Below are positions 36,295-47,653 of a DNA stretch of 64,000 bases, piece by piece. The position numbers were made by a program, and so were the translations under genes. The notes beneath the pieces are model-generated. The model saw nothing but the letters and a program-made list of their open reading frames with translations, was not told where the DNA came from and did not search any database. The stretch lies in the NCBI GenBank assembly GCA_021442155.1, contig CM038221.1, positions 30,719,906-30,783,905 on the forward strand, in the 5' to 3' direction. Within the stretch, counting starts at the first letter, position 1, and each line of letters opens with the position of its first letter. This DNA is from Cymbidium sinense (lineage: Eukaryota; Streptophyta; Magnoliopsida; Asparagales; Orchidaceae).

Positions 36295-37420
36295 CTAGGT
36301 CAAAGACTTGTTGTGAGCTAGAATCATTTTGGCTTTGTACAACTCAAGGTTTTGGCATGCCCGTAGGTGACTTTCCTCCGAACCTTTGAGATCTTCTAAC
36401 CACAACTTTGCATTTTGTTCAAAAGTGATCTTGCTACCCAATACTATCCTTAGTGATGGGAGTTGAACTTCTAAAGGTAGAAACTTGGACCCACTAAAAA
36501 AATGGGGTAGGCGAGTTGGAGTTGGTATGTGGTGGTAGGCCTGAGGCTTCAACCAACTACTCATTCCATAGTTGTTTGTTATCGAGTTTTCTTTTAATAT
36601 TTGGATGAGAGTTTTGTTGAATGCTTTTTGCTAAGCCATTTGCTAGGGTAGTATATGGTAGTATCTCTCCATCTATACCATGTCTTCTAGCAAAGCTTGA
36701 TCTTCATGCTTTTGAATGTATTATCGGATATAATTCGTCGAGGCACCCTGAACATATATACGATAGTTCTTGAAAAAATGAAGCACATGCTGAGTTGTGA
36801 CCTCTTTGAGTGGGAAGGCTTTCGCCCACTTGGAAAAGTAGTCAGTGGCAGTTAGAATGAACCAATGACCCTTGAAAGAAGGAGGATCGATCGGACCCAA
36901 TGGGGTACAACACCAAATGGCCATGAAGCCATGTAGGTGTAGAATGTTGGGTGGTTGGTGGAGGACCACCGTGTACTAACATTGATGGCATCTCTAGCTA
37001 CATCCATGCATGTGATCATCGAAGGACAATATCCAAGTCTCTTGATCTTCATCTTCATCTTGATTTGATGCTCATAGACACGCATGTATCGTTCAATGCC
37101 ATGGGATTTATGTTTGTCTAAATAATAATCACATTTTCAAAGGATTGGCGATCGGTGCCATCAGAGCATAGAGAGCTCTCTGTTTCACTGATGGGCTTGT
37201 GACTTTTCTTGAGGTAGTTTTGCCAGTGTTTAAATAGTCTATGAACGGTTGCCTCCAATCCAGCTCCTCGTCCTTTTTGACAACGATAACCTCCCCTTCA
37301 AGAGAAAGTCTCTCGATGAATTCAATCTCAATAAGGGACAATACTTGTCTATTTTTGACCTTTATTGGAATGGACTCATCTTTCGAACATGCCAATTCTT
37401 TGGCAAGTTTTATCAAAGCA
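36295..37420 (-). pseudogene. Integrase remnants of the giant element
   Basis: Minus-strand pieces follow a Ty3/gypsy integrase. 37129-37416 and 36852-37085 cover the region before and at the start of the core domain. 36721-36969 contains the core stretch PPSFKGHWFILTATDYFSKW and AKAFPLKEVTTQHVLHFFK, including the first catalytic Asp in the ATDYFSKW block. 36295-36564 matches the C-terminal part with LPLEVQLPSLRI, a long helical stretch and LELYKAKM. Frames change between the pieces, so no intact enzyme exists. In the living element it joins the cDNA to the chromosome, which is how the GTACA duplication arose. Confidence 0.85.
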
Positions 37421-37540
37421 TCACGTTCTCTGATCGGGGAACCATGTAGATGGTGACTTTAGGAATCTGGGCCAACATCTTCATGGTATACTCATGGTAG
37501 TGACGAAGCTTGGTTTAAGAGCCTTGTAAGACTCGACGAT

Positions 37541-37800
37541 CTAGTTGATAACCAACTGAGAATCCCCATAGATGTCGATGCTCTTGACACTGATAGTGAT
37601 GACTAACTCTAGATTGGCAATCAAAGCCTCATATTCGACTTTATTGTTGGTGCAAGGGTTGGAAAGATAGTATGAGATTCTCATCACATCATAGTCTGGA
37701 GTTAAAAGAAGTATTCTTACCCCTACCTTTTCTTGGAGAATAGATCGTAGTGCTTCCCCTTTGTGAAAAGAAGCTGCATCATCAAAATACATCTCCCATC
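37541..37800 (-). pseudogene. Second (archaeal-type) RNase H remnant
   Basis: The frame carries YFDDAASFHKGE, then GVRILLLTPDYDV, ISYYLSNPCTNNKVEYEALI, ANLELVITISVKSIDIYGDS and QLVIN. The YFD start, the N(K)VEYEALI helix and the YGDSQLVIN strand are the conserved acidic sites of the additional RNase H found in Tat-group retrotransposons. It sits between the ordinary RNase H (37889-38143) and integrase, its usual place. This is the main evidence for the Tat assignment. Confidence 0.87.
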
Positions 37801-37888
37801 GGGTTCTTGGCCTCCCAAGTTCATGATTTATTCATCGGGAGATCATCACTAAGCGAGAATTACAGAAGTGGGTGTCGCTAAGAAATCA

Positions 37889-38145
37889 CTAGTGCATCCT
37901 TTTATGCATGGAGGGGTACAAAATGATATTCGAAAGTATCATGGACCATAAATGTTTAGATAGTGTTGGTCTGTCATGAGATACTGTAGTGGATTCATCC
38001 TGGAGATCAAGTTCACTTTGGGAAAGCATATAATGTTGTAGCTTTTGGGAAGCAAAGATCAAAGCTAGCCAATGTTTCTCAATAGGTGGATAGTTTGCTT
38101 TGAGGATCGGTGCAAGGTAGTAAAGCTCTCCTTCTTTCATCATTG
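37889..38145 (-). pseudogene. RT-linked RNase H remnant
   Basis: The piece reads GELYYLAPILKANYPPIEKH, WLALIFASQKLQHYM, matching the family's YY.S..L..AE..YP..EK..LAL.FA..KLR.YF core of RNase H that follows reverse transcriptase in Ty3/gypsy polyproteins. It lies directly downstream of the RT on the minus strand. A frame break separates it from RT. Confidence 0.82.
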
Positions 38146-38299
38146 GGCCATAGAAAGTGAGTCCAATGCAGTGTAGAATGAGTGGCTTCGGGATAGGGTT
38201 ACTAGCGGCTTCACCAAATACTTGATGTCTTGAATCGTGTTGACACTTATCATCCTTGAACTTGGCATCCTTTTGACAAGTCAGAATGGCAGCATCTCC

Positions 38300-39010
38300 T
38301 TGATAGGTTGAGATAAAGCATCTTAGATATGACCATCCTTGAAAAATCTAAGTTGAGTTAAACTCTTAGGAGGTGGCATTTCTAAGATAGCTTTAATCTT
38401 TTGATCTATTTCTATTCCCAGGTGTCAACAATAAACCAAGGAATTTTTACTCAAATGCACACTTGATTCATTTTGAGGTATATATTGTCTTAACATTCAA
38501 AACTACTCTCAAGTCAAAGAGTGGTCTTCCTTTTCTTTACTCTTGACTATTAGATCATCAGCATACCTCGATGATGGATGAGTTCATTGAAGATCGAGTC
38601 ATGGCATTGGTATATAACACATTTTAAGGTCAAAAGGCATGACCCTATAATGAAGATTGATCGGGGTTCAAAAGTGTTTCTTTCATCTTAGGAGACATCT
38701 TGATTTGGTTATAGCCGGATGACCCATCCATGAAGAGAGACGCATGAGATGAGGCAATGTCCACCATTAAGGTATAGGAAGAGGAAACTCATCCTTAGGA
38801 CATGCCTTATTTAAGTCCCTAAAATTGACGCAAATGTGAATTTGGCCATTCTTCTTCTTAACTGGGATGATAACTGGCTAACCAGATAGGATATTTTTCT
38901 TCCCTGATGAAACTAGCATCGATCAATTTCTTGACTTTAGAAATGACCTATTGTTCAATTTTTAATCGCATGCGTCTAGGAGCTTGCTTAATAGGGGTAG
39001 CGTTAGGGTT
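38300..39010 (-). pseudogene. Reverse transcriptase remnants of the giant element
   Basis: No long frame survives, but minus-strand pieces in alternating frames give the Ty3/gypsy RT order. An SQLSSQLRRRMAKFTFASI piece near 38880 covers the ...VKKKNG..R.C.DFR region, SFMDGSSGYNQIKMSP-type sequence (seen as LFMDGSSGYNQIKMSPKMKE) lies near 38690-38740, then a PFGL-like area, and the catalytic box RYADDLIVK at 38542-38568 (YVDD is usual). The DHSL stretch after it matches the HV.DL helix. Stops and shifts throughout mean it is inactive. Confidence 0.82.
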
Positions 39011-40310
39011 TATTGCTAGCTTGTGGACTGCTATGTCAGGAGATAATCGGGCATTTCTTCATAACTCCATGTGAAGTAGTCTTTAAACTTAGTCAATAGC
39101 CTAACTAAGTCATTGGTTTCTTCTTCATTCGTGAATGTATGTCATGGATTTTCTTCTCACGAGGTTGATTTCTTTAAGCTTGTCTATTGTTGAATGAATC
39201 TTCTTCAAATTATGGAGGTGCATCTTTGATTTGAAGATCATATGGATCATCGAGTTTCTAAACACACATTCTCATAAGAGTTGGTGTTGTGTGAGAAGAA
39301 CCTCGGACTCCAAATGATTGGTAATAACCAAGCGTGTCATCATTTGGACCCACTATGAATCTAGTCTTCTTGATTGTGCTTGTATTATTCCATAACTTTT
39401 CAAAGTACTCTTACTGTGGACCATATGAGGAACTAAACCTTCTGTATAAGATTATGAACACAAGGAGTAAAATCAAATTAATTCCATTAATTCTTTAAAA
39501 GTATCCTCCTCAAGTTCTACATCAACTTGGGACTTGAGGATGATGATCCCAAAAGAACCTCTTACTTCATGTCCTTTGGAAGACTTGGGGGCTTCCTTAA
39601 CTACTAAACCTTCAACTTTTTTGAGATGTAAGTGAGGTTAGAGCTAAGGTTCCCAACTAATAGTTTACATAAACTAGATTGAATACTTTGCTTTGCTTGG
39701 AGGCCTAGTCTTCATCCATGCGGATCAAAAGTCACCTCCAATGGAACCTTGAGAGGGGTTGGGCGGTATACTAATCACATTAGACTCATCCTAGAGCTGG
39801 ATTCCAAGTCTATGTGAATAGTAGGGGTACTCCGAACTGAACATGACCTCATTGGTGATGGCCAACTGGGAGGTCTCACCTCTAAGCGCCTCTATTTGCC
39901 TCTTCCTCTAGGTGGAGGTTGAGCCATCCTACCACATGTCCATATGATGGAATGGACTATGGGTGGAATATGATGTATCTATTTCTTTCTTTTCCCTTTC
40001 TTGTTCACTTGGATTTTCATTTTTCTTTTCTTTTTTTCTTTTCTTGATTTTTTTTTTCTTTTGCTTTTTTAATTTGAATTTTGTCCAAGTTCATGAGAAA
40101 GGTGTGTTGAGAGAAGATAGTAGGTCACATCCTCATAAATCTCAACCTCTCTAGCGAAAATGGCTTTTCATCATTGACATGATATTCAATTCCATCTTTT
40201 TGAACTTGATGCGATGGAGGGAGGATGGAATGATCTTGTTGATGTATCCAAGGCCTAGAGCAAAGCGGTGAATGAAGTATTCAAATCAATGATGTAGAAC
40301 TTGTCTTCCA
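39010..40310 (-). other. Protease-RT linker of the giant element, no clear domain
   Basis: Decayed sequence between the protease and RT remnants. A T/C-rich low-complexity stretch at 39985-40075 produces a phenylalanine-rich plus-strand frame that is not a gene. No extra gene was recognised. Confidence 0.5.
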
Positions 40311-40314
40311 TCAC

Positions 40315-40560
40315 CTACCTCAAAGGTAACACTATAGAACCTAAAGCTTGCTCACCTTGTTCATTGAATCCTCTCAACATCATCCAATCTCCTCGGAGTG
40401 TGGAGATGCTGATCCTCAAATAGGCATGGGTCTTTAGACTCATAATGTTCATTGATGCACCTGGATCAATGAGAACCCTGACAAGTATGAACTTATCCAT
40501 GTTGACTGTGATGTAGAAGGGACGGTTGTGCTCCAAGTCCCCTAGCGTAAGGTCCTCACC
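40315..40560 (-). pseudogene. Retroviral-type aspartic protease remnant
   Basis: The frame contains HNRPFYITVNMDKFILVRVL followed by IDPGASMNIMS. The catalytic D(S/T)G triad of retropepsins appears here as DPGAS, which is the common form in this plant gypsy group. The later GF.E.G.Q.LG.I.LPL stretch matches the second strand region. It lies between gag and RT as expected. In an active element it cuts the gag-pol polyprotein. Confidence 0.85.
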
Positions 40561-41390
40561 CTCACCCTAGCATATTTTAGGATCAAGGAGAGCATTGATT
40601 AGTGATTCCCTCATCTCTTTGGATAAGACAAGGGCATCATATATGCTTAGCTTAGATGGAAACTTTCTTAGATGAGAAAGGACATTATTGTCCACCTTGG
40701 GCTAGTCCTCCACAAGAATATCCAAGGGTGGAGCATCTGTGGAGGGCTTCTGATCTGCATACCAATAGTTTTTCCTCATCTTGAGGTGTCGCCTAGGAGG
40801 TAGAACCTTGCCACTATGGAGGTTGACTTCGATCTCTTGTGGTAATGGAAGGTTCTACCGCACATCGCCTGCCTTCTCCTATGGGACCCTCGAATGATTC
40901 CAAGTCTATCTCAAGAGGTGAATATAGTATTGAGAGTTGGAAAGTCCAACTCAAATCAAAAGAGGAAGATAATTATTATAGCTATTTTGACTTGAAGAGT
41001 TATCATTAAGAATAGAAAAAGACAACCCATCAGAAGTGACATAAATGTAATTTAAGCTAGCTTTATTCTTCAATTTCTTGGAATTGTTTGGAGGTACAAG
41101 TAGAAATCAAGTAAAGTGAGTGGGGTAAGGGATTTGATGCTCTTATTCACTGATACAAGAGTTCTTCTAGTAGAAGAAAAACAAAAACTAGCTGAAGTGG
41201 AAGAAGCTGCTAGTGTGGAAGCTACAATTGTAGGCTGGAGGCTGGACACGTGGTCGCTAAAGGGCTATCCCGTCGACATGCTCATGCTATCCCCTTTCCT
41301 AGAGTTGGCACTGGCAACTTACAAACCTTCCTTGATGTTGGAGGTTTCACCTGACTCAGGCACCTACAAGGAAAGCTTCTTGATCTTCTA
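40561..41390 (-). other. Gag-protease linker, decayed
   Basis: No domain recognised. The plus-strand frame at 41116-41391 is an accidental antisense frame. Confidence 0.4.
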
Positions 41391-41392
41391 GA

Positions 41393-42900
41393 CTATCTTC
41401 TTAGAGGTTTGGATAAAGAAATATCCCAACTTTCTTTAGTTTTGGTAGGCTCACATGTATCCCCAAGGATTACCCTAATGGAACTGGATGGTTGTTCCAA
41501 AAGGTATTCCTTTGGGATAACTATAGCACCAATCTTGAAACTGTGTTTAAGCCAATCCTTGAATGTGAAGCAATCCTCCAAAACATGGCCTAGCATATGG
41601 TGGTAAGGGTAAAAGTTTGGATCATGACTTTTGCCTACTTCCTCCGGTCTCTTAGCTTAAAAAATTAGCTTTAAGAGATTCTTAAAGATTTTCCTGAATT
41701 ACCTCTTAAAAGAATAAGGTTTGTTTAACTTATCTAAAAGAGTGGACCATAGGCTGGTATGTATGCCGCTGGTGGTGGTGGTGTGGCTGGAATGGGCGGT
41801 CGGGCCATGGAGGCTGTGGAGGCCGGGGGCCTGGTGGTGGCAAAGGAGGTGGAGGCCGCGAGGTCATGGTCTCTTGATCTCTAGTCGGTCGCTCTCCCAC
41901 CACTGCCCCGGCTTCTTCTCATAGACCTTTTATGGCTTCTGCTTTATAAATTGGTCTTGAAAAGGTAACTATTTGGCCTCTCCTTGTAGACTAGTCACCT
42001 TATTGATTAACTTCTCAAATATTTTGATAGTGAAGCCCTTAAGCATGAAGGAGACCGGGCCATGGATATTCTTCAAAGAATCTCAATGGCATGTCGTAGA
42101 AAATATGCTCACATTTCATACTCGTTATGCCATCGAGAATATAATCAACAAGGGACTCACATGGTGTGTTGTGCTACAAAGAGATCACCCAAGAACCCTT
42201 TGTCGAAGCTCCAAAGAAACCTCTTGATAAAGAGTTGCTCTAACTCAACAAATGTCTTTACTAAATAGTTGCGTTCAACATACCAATTGAAAGTAATCCC
42301 TGCTAGGCTACTAATAAAGAAGCAGAGTAGAAAAGCATTGCTGCCATTGGTGTTACAACAAATGGCCTTGAAGTGTATTGTATGTTGCCTTGGGTTTCCA
42401 CTGCCATCAAAGCTTTTGAAGGAAGGAGGCATGAAACCCTTGGGAGACTGGATTGAATCGAATACCTCTAGGTAGGGTCTACCCTTTGGAATCGATGATC
42501 CTCCTTGGGCTTGAGCCAACGCTTCCTTCACTTGCTGCTCAACCATGAATCTGATATTTTTTCTTGTATGGAGGTACTTTCCACTACCTTCCTATACATG
42601 CTAGTGCTACCTTGCTTAATGGGAGGTAAAGTATTGGCTGGGTCCAAAACATGCACTAAGTCAGGCTGACTGATGTTGACTATAGTAGGATGAACTAAAG
42701 GGGCTTGTTTCTGAAGCACTGAAATCATTTCTAACAAGTCCTCTAACTGACGTGCCATCTTATCAATCTGCTCATCCTTCTATTTTAACTGATATCGAAG
42801 GTGTTGGGCTGATTTTGTAGTATCTTCCTGATCAACCTCATCACCTTCCATGGCCTGCTGCCCCCTAAGAAGAGATCCTCTAGTATACCATGCACTTGAA
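41393..42900 (-). pseudogene. Gag remnant of the giant element
   Basis: The N-terminal part (42528-42855) has a helical, coiled-coil-like stretch containing KMARQLEDLLEMISVLQKQ. The core (42157-42546) matches the Retrotrans_gag domain (PF03732): PPSFKSFDGSGNPRQHTIHF, LLCFFISSLAGITFNWYVER and VKTFVELEQLFIKRF. A downstream piece (41393-41596) has GHVLEDCFTFKDWLKHSF, the conserved stretch around the Cys-rich end (GH..EDC..FKDWL) of Tat-type gag. Frames shift between the parts. Gag would form the particle that packages the RNA. Confidence 0.88.
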
Positions 42901-44280
42901 GTCTCCCAATAAGATCTTCATTGTTTGAAGTGACTCTCCTCATCTGATAAATCGTACCTTAGAATTTTCTTATTTTCCATGAAATAATGAGCCACTATCT
43001 CATCTAAAGAATGATCAATCTATACATGTACAAATATCTTCGACTGACTAGTTTGATCACTATCGTGTAATGAGAGGCACTGGACCTCGCATGCCATTGG
43101 AGGGTCAATCTATGTGGATGACATCACATGACACTCGACCGCTATACCTAGAGAGGGTAAACTTGGGATGTTCCACTATCACCGGGTAGTTGGACTATCA
43201 TCCGAATATCTAATATCACCATCTCCACATCCTTGTAGGGAGTTGGTGAAGGGATGACCATGATGCTTCGAGGTCGCCACTTCCACCCACCACCAGAAGG
43301 TCAAGAGAGCTCGCCACAATAATAGGGTGTAGAAGGGATCCCTTGGCCATAGCCGATCACCAATGGGGTGCTCTCCTGGATATGGCCTTCATGGCCTTTG
43401 GGAACTAGAGATGTTGACTGACGGTGATGGCGATGAGGGTAGAGCGGGGTGGAGACACCACCGACTCTCTATGCAGTGAACCTCCTATATGACTAGTCCT
43501 AGTAAGAAGGATCTCAAGATGGTCGCTGGGTAGCACCGAGAAAATCAATAAGCATGAAAGCACGGGCGATAAACCTCCATCTCTCCTAATGTGAGTGTAT
43601 GGGCCTCTGGCCCTCTCCGAGAATATGCTTCCCACACGGGGATGATGGATTGGAGATCAAACTGAGTTTTGTACTCTGAGCATCCTTAAGCTCTGCCTAC
43701 CTAGCATAAGATAGATCGGAGGCCTGCACACCTCCTACTCAGTAATGCTATGAAGGCCGCACCACTGGAGGTGATGAGCAAATCCTCCCACATCCTTTGT
43801 CCGACCAGAGATGAAACCGGTTTTCTCGAGATCATGGGAGCCTTACCTTAGAGGGTGAGAGGGTGCTAGCCCTACAGACAAACATGAGAAACTATGGGGC
43901 ACAAAATTAGGGGCTGATCTACCGGGTACTATCACAACAAGCCGTGGGGCACTACTTTCCTCTTGTGAGGAGACATCAATTAGAGGTAGATCAATCGATG
44001 ATGCCCGCATGGTCACCGTGGTCTAGTAGTGAGGGAGTGCCCTCACATGTAATTCTAGATCCCTCGAATCCCTTACCAAAGTGGATCGATGTGCATGGTC
44101 CAATCTGGGGAAATTGGCTTGGTCCAAAGCCAAATCCATACCATGAGGGAAAGAAAATGAACTTCTGTGAACTGGCCATCTCAACAACGAAAAGACTAAA
44201 ACTAAACTATCACGATGAATCGACCGTAAGAATCGCAATAAGAAATGAGCTTGGATCAGATTTCTATCTTTGTTGATTTT
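42900..44280 (-). other. Leader and possible gag N-terminus, GC-richer
   Basis: This segment is less AT-rich than the tandem arrays beside it. Minus-strand frames at 43405-43635 and 43991-44179 (the latter starting MASSQKFIFFPSWYGFGFG) have ordinary composition but no domain I recognise. They may be a short upstream frame or the decayed start of gag. The plus-strand frame at 43944-44276 overlaps them and is taken as a shadow. Confidence 0.4.
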
Positions 44281-46200
44281 TTGAATTTGAATTGAAAATT
44301 TGAACCCACATCCAACAACTTAGAAGTGTTAAGTGGGGTTCAAATAGATTTGAGAATTTGATTGAAAGAGGGATTTTGAATATGAATCCAACTTCAACAA
44401 ATTTGGGTATGTTGAAAGATGGATTCAAATATTTTGAGAAGGATGCTTCCATAGATTCATATGTGATTGATTTTAGATTTTTGATTTGAGGACCCTTTCC
44501 TTTAACAAATTTGGGTATGTTAAAGTAAGGGTCAATTGATTTTATTTTTGTTTGGTGATTTTGGAATTTTCCTTAACAAATTTAAGTATGCTAAGTGAAT
44601 GATTATTTCTTTTTGTGAATTATTGTTTTGGAATTCCTACTTAGCAAATTTAGGTATGCTAAATGAAGAACCCAAGTGTGTTTATTTGATTTTTGAAAAT
44701 TAGAATTCCCACTCAACAAATTTAGGTATGTTAAGTGAAGAACCCAAGTGAGTTTTATTTGATTTTTGAAAATTGGAATTCCCACTTAGCAAATTTAGGT
44801 ATGCTAAGTGAAGAACCCAAGTGTGTTTTGTTTGGTTTTTGAAAATTGGAATTCCCACTTAGCAAATTTAGGTATGCTAAGTGAAGAACCCAAGTGTGTT
44901 TTGTTTGATTTTTGAAAGGGTAGGATCCTTAGCAAATTTGGGTATGCTAAGAAAATCCTAAGTGTGTTTCATTTATTTTTTTGGATGTTTTGATTTTTGA
45001 AAGAGTAGGATCCTTAGCAAATTTTGGTATGCTAAGAAATCCTAAGTATTTCATTTTTGTTTTGATTTTTTTGGAAGTGGAGACTTTACTTTAGCAAATA
45101 TGGTATGTTAAAGATGAAGCCCCAGTTAGTTTTGTGAAATGGAAATTTCACTTAGCAAATTTGAGTATGCTAAATGAAATTCCAAAAGAGGTGTTCAAAT
45201 TTTTTGATTTAGTTTGGTTTTGAAAATGGAAACTTCTCTTTAGAAAATTTGGCATGCTAAAGAACAAAGTTCCAAAGGTGATTGAAAATTTTTGGTTTTG
45301 AGTTTGGAAACTTCACTTAGCAAATTTGAGTATGATAAATGAGGTTCCAAGTGTGTTTGGAAAAATTTTGATTTTGAATTTGGAGACTTCACTTAGCAAA
45401 TTTGATTATGCTAAATGAAATTTTCGAAAATGTGTTTGAAATTTTTTGATTTTGGAATTTGGAGACTTCACTTCGCAAATTTGGGTATGCTAAATGAAGT
45501 TTCCAAAATGTGTTTGAAAATTTTTGATTTTGGAATTTGGAGACTTCACTTAGCAAATTTGAGTATGCTAAATGAGGTTCCAAATATGTTTTAAAATTTT
45601 TGATTTTTTTTTTAATTTGGAGACTTCACTTAGCAACTTTTGAGTATGCTAAATGTAGTTCCAAAATGTGTTTGAAAATTTTTGGTTTTGAAAAGTGGAA
45701 ACTTCATTTTAGCAAATGGGGTATGCTAGAAAGACGTTCCAAATGTGTTTGAAATTTTGATTTTGAATTTGGAGACTTCACTTAGCAAATTTGGGTATGC
45801 TAAATGAAGTTCCAAAATGTGTTTGAAAAATTTTTGATTTTGATTTGAAACTTCACTTAGCAAATTTGAGTATGCTAAATGAAGTTCCAAATGTGTTTGG
45901 AAAATTTTTGATTATTTGAATTTGGAATTTGGAGACTTCACTTAGCAAATTTGGGTATGCTAAATGAAGTTCCAAATGTGTTTGGAAAATTTTTGATTAT
46001 GAATTTGGAGACTTCACTTAGCAAATTTGGGTATGCTAAATGAAGTTCCACAATGTGTTTGAAAATTTTTAGTTTTGAATTTGGAGAAAGTTTGGGTATG
46101 CTAAATGAAGTTCCAAAATGTGTTTTGAATTTTGAAATATGATTGTTAAGTTTGATTTTTAAAAGAGGACTTCCATTCAACAAATTTGGGTATGCAGGAA
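44280..46200 (-). repeat. 5' untranslated tandem array, unit about 76-80 bp
   Basis: About 25 units built on CTTAGCAAATTTGGGTATGC followed by TAAATGAAGTTCC, then a T/A-rich linker TGTGTTTGAAAATTTTTGATT and GGAGACTTCA. In the first part (44280-45060) the variant is TTAGCAAATTTAGGTATGCT followed by AAGTGAAGAACCCAAGTG. The TTAGCAAATTTGGGTATGCTAA core contains TTAGCA...TGCTAA arms, so each unit can form a small hairpin. The array lies between gag and the 5' LTR on the minus strand. HLAYPNLLSE-like peptides in minus-strand frames are translation of the repeat. Confidence 0.9.
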
Positions 46201-46379
46201 TGGAGGTCAATCTTATTTTTGGATGTGAAAATTTTGTTCTATGTGTGATTATTGCTTTTGAAAGAGGGAATGCCAATTTAATCATATGTGAGATATGTTT
46301 AAGTGGGATTTCCAAATGATTTTGTTTTTTTAATTTAGGAATGAAATCTTCATTCAATAAATTTGGGTATATTGAATGG

Positions 46380-47190
46380 AGATGTTCATATATGTTTATG
46401 AAAAATTTAGTTTTGTTTGGAAATGAAACTTCCATTCAATAAGTGTGGGTGTATTAAATGGAAAGGTTCATGTGTGCTTTTGAAAACTTTATCTTTGATT
46501 TTAATTTTCATTTTTGGAAAGATGATTGTTCATTTTATTTTGAAAATGAAATCTTCATCAAAATGAATTGAAAGAAGATGTTCATTTGTGTTTTTGGAAA
46601 ATTTAGTTTGGTTTGAAAATGAAACGTCCATTCAATAAGTGTGGGTATATTGAATGGAAAGGTTCATTTGTGCTTTTTGAAAATTTTATTTTTGATTTTG
46701 ATTTTTTTGAAAGGTGATTGTTCATTTTATTTTTGTAAATGAAATCTCCATCAAAGTGATTTGAAGGAAGATATTCATTTGTGCTTTTGGAAAAGATTGT
46801 TATTTTTTATTTGAAAATGAAACTTCCATTCAATAAGTGTGGGTGTATTGAATCAAAAGGTTCATTTGTGCTTTTTGAAAGTTTTATTTTTGATTTTGAT
46901 TTTTGGAAAGGTGATTGTTCATTTTATTTTTGAAAATGAAATCTTCATCAAAATGAATTGAAGGAAGATGTTCATTTGTGCTTTTGGAAAAGATTGTTAT
47001 TTTTTTATTTGAAAATGAAACTTCCATTCAATAAGTGTGGGTATATTGAATGGAAAGGTTCATTTGTGCTTTTTGAAAGTTTTATTTTTGATTTTGATTT
47101 TGGAAAGGTGATTGTTCATTTTATTTTTGAAAATGAAATCTTCATCAAAATGAATTGAAGGAAGATGTTCATTTGTGCTTTGGAAAAGAT
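46380..47190 (-). repeat. 5' untranslated tandem array, unit about 198 bp
   Basis: CATTCAATAAGTGTGGGT recurs near 46432, 46630, 46828 and 47028, about 198 bp apart. Each unit also has GGTTCATTTGTGCTTTTTGA, GGTGATTGTTCATTTTATTT and ATGAAATC(T)TCATCAAAATGA. It resembles a longer version of the neighbouring 76-80 bp array and may have grown from it. The frame at 46958-47158 is a repeat artefact. Confidence 0.88.
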
Positions 47191-47614
47191 TGTTAGATTT
47201 ATTTTTAAAAATCCTACATGTAACAATTATGAGAATTGTTAAATGAGGGTGATTTAAGAAAATTTTTGTGAAAATATTTTATTAAGTGCATTTTTGAAAG
47301 AGTGCTTTTGAAAAGTAAAATTTTTATGAAAAATTTATTTTGTCTTTATTATTTTAGAATGAACCTTTCTTTAACACAAAGATGATAAAAAAGAAGTCAT
47401 TAAATATTTTTTTTATTAGATTTTCATTTTTTTACCCATTGAGAACCTAATGGGGTTTTAAGACCAACACGGGTGAGGTCCTAAAACCTAAAGATGTTAA
47501 TCAACTTAAAGGATGAAATAAGCTAAGTGCTAATGAAAGAAGATAGTCTAGGGTTCATACAAAAGTACAAACCCACTATTGATACTTAGAGACAACGATC
47601 ATTTACTAAAGATG

Positions 47615-47645
47615 GAAAAAGGAACAATCCCGAGCAGAGTCGCCA
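47615..47645 (-). promoter_or_regulatory. Primer binding site of the giant element
   Basis: Immediately inside the right LTR, the minus strand reads GATTTTTC then TGGCGACTCTGCTCGGGA. A tract starting with TGG a few bases after the 5' LTR is where the CCA end of a tRNA pairs to start minus-strand synthesis. I cannot assign the tRNA with certainty. Its position confirms that 47654-55224 is the 5' LTR and that the element is transcribed on the minus strand. Confidence 0.75.
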
Positions 47646-47653
47646 GAAAAATC

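Noticed and set aside
41116..42475. Plus-strand frames in the gag region
   Set aside because: They lie opposite recognisable gag on the minus strand and have no homology of their own.
36295..42900. RT, RNase H and aspartic protease could come from an integrated pararetrovirus
   Set aside because: LTRs with a target duplication, integrase, Tat-type gag and a second RNase H are present, and no movement or coat protein is seen. This is Ty3/gypsy.
45938..46435. 165-codon minus-strand frame, the longest in the window
   Set aside because: It repeats HLAYPNLL-type peptides from the 76-80 bp array and has no domain.
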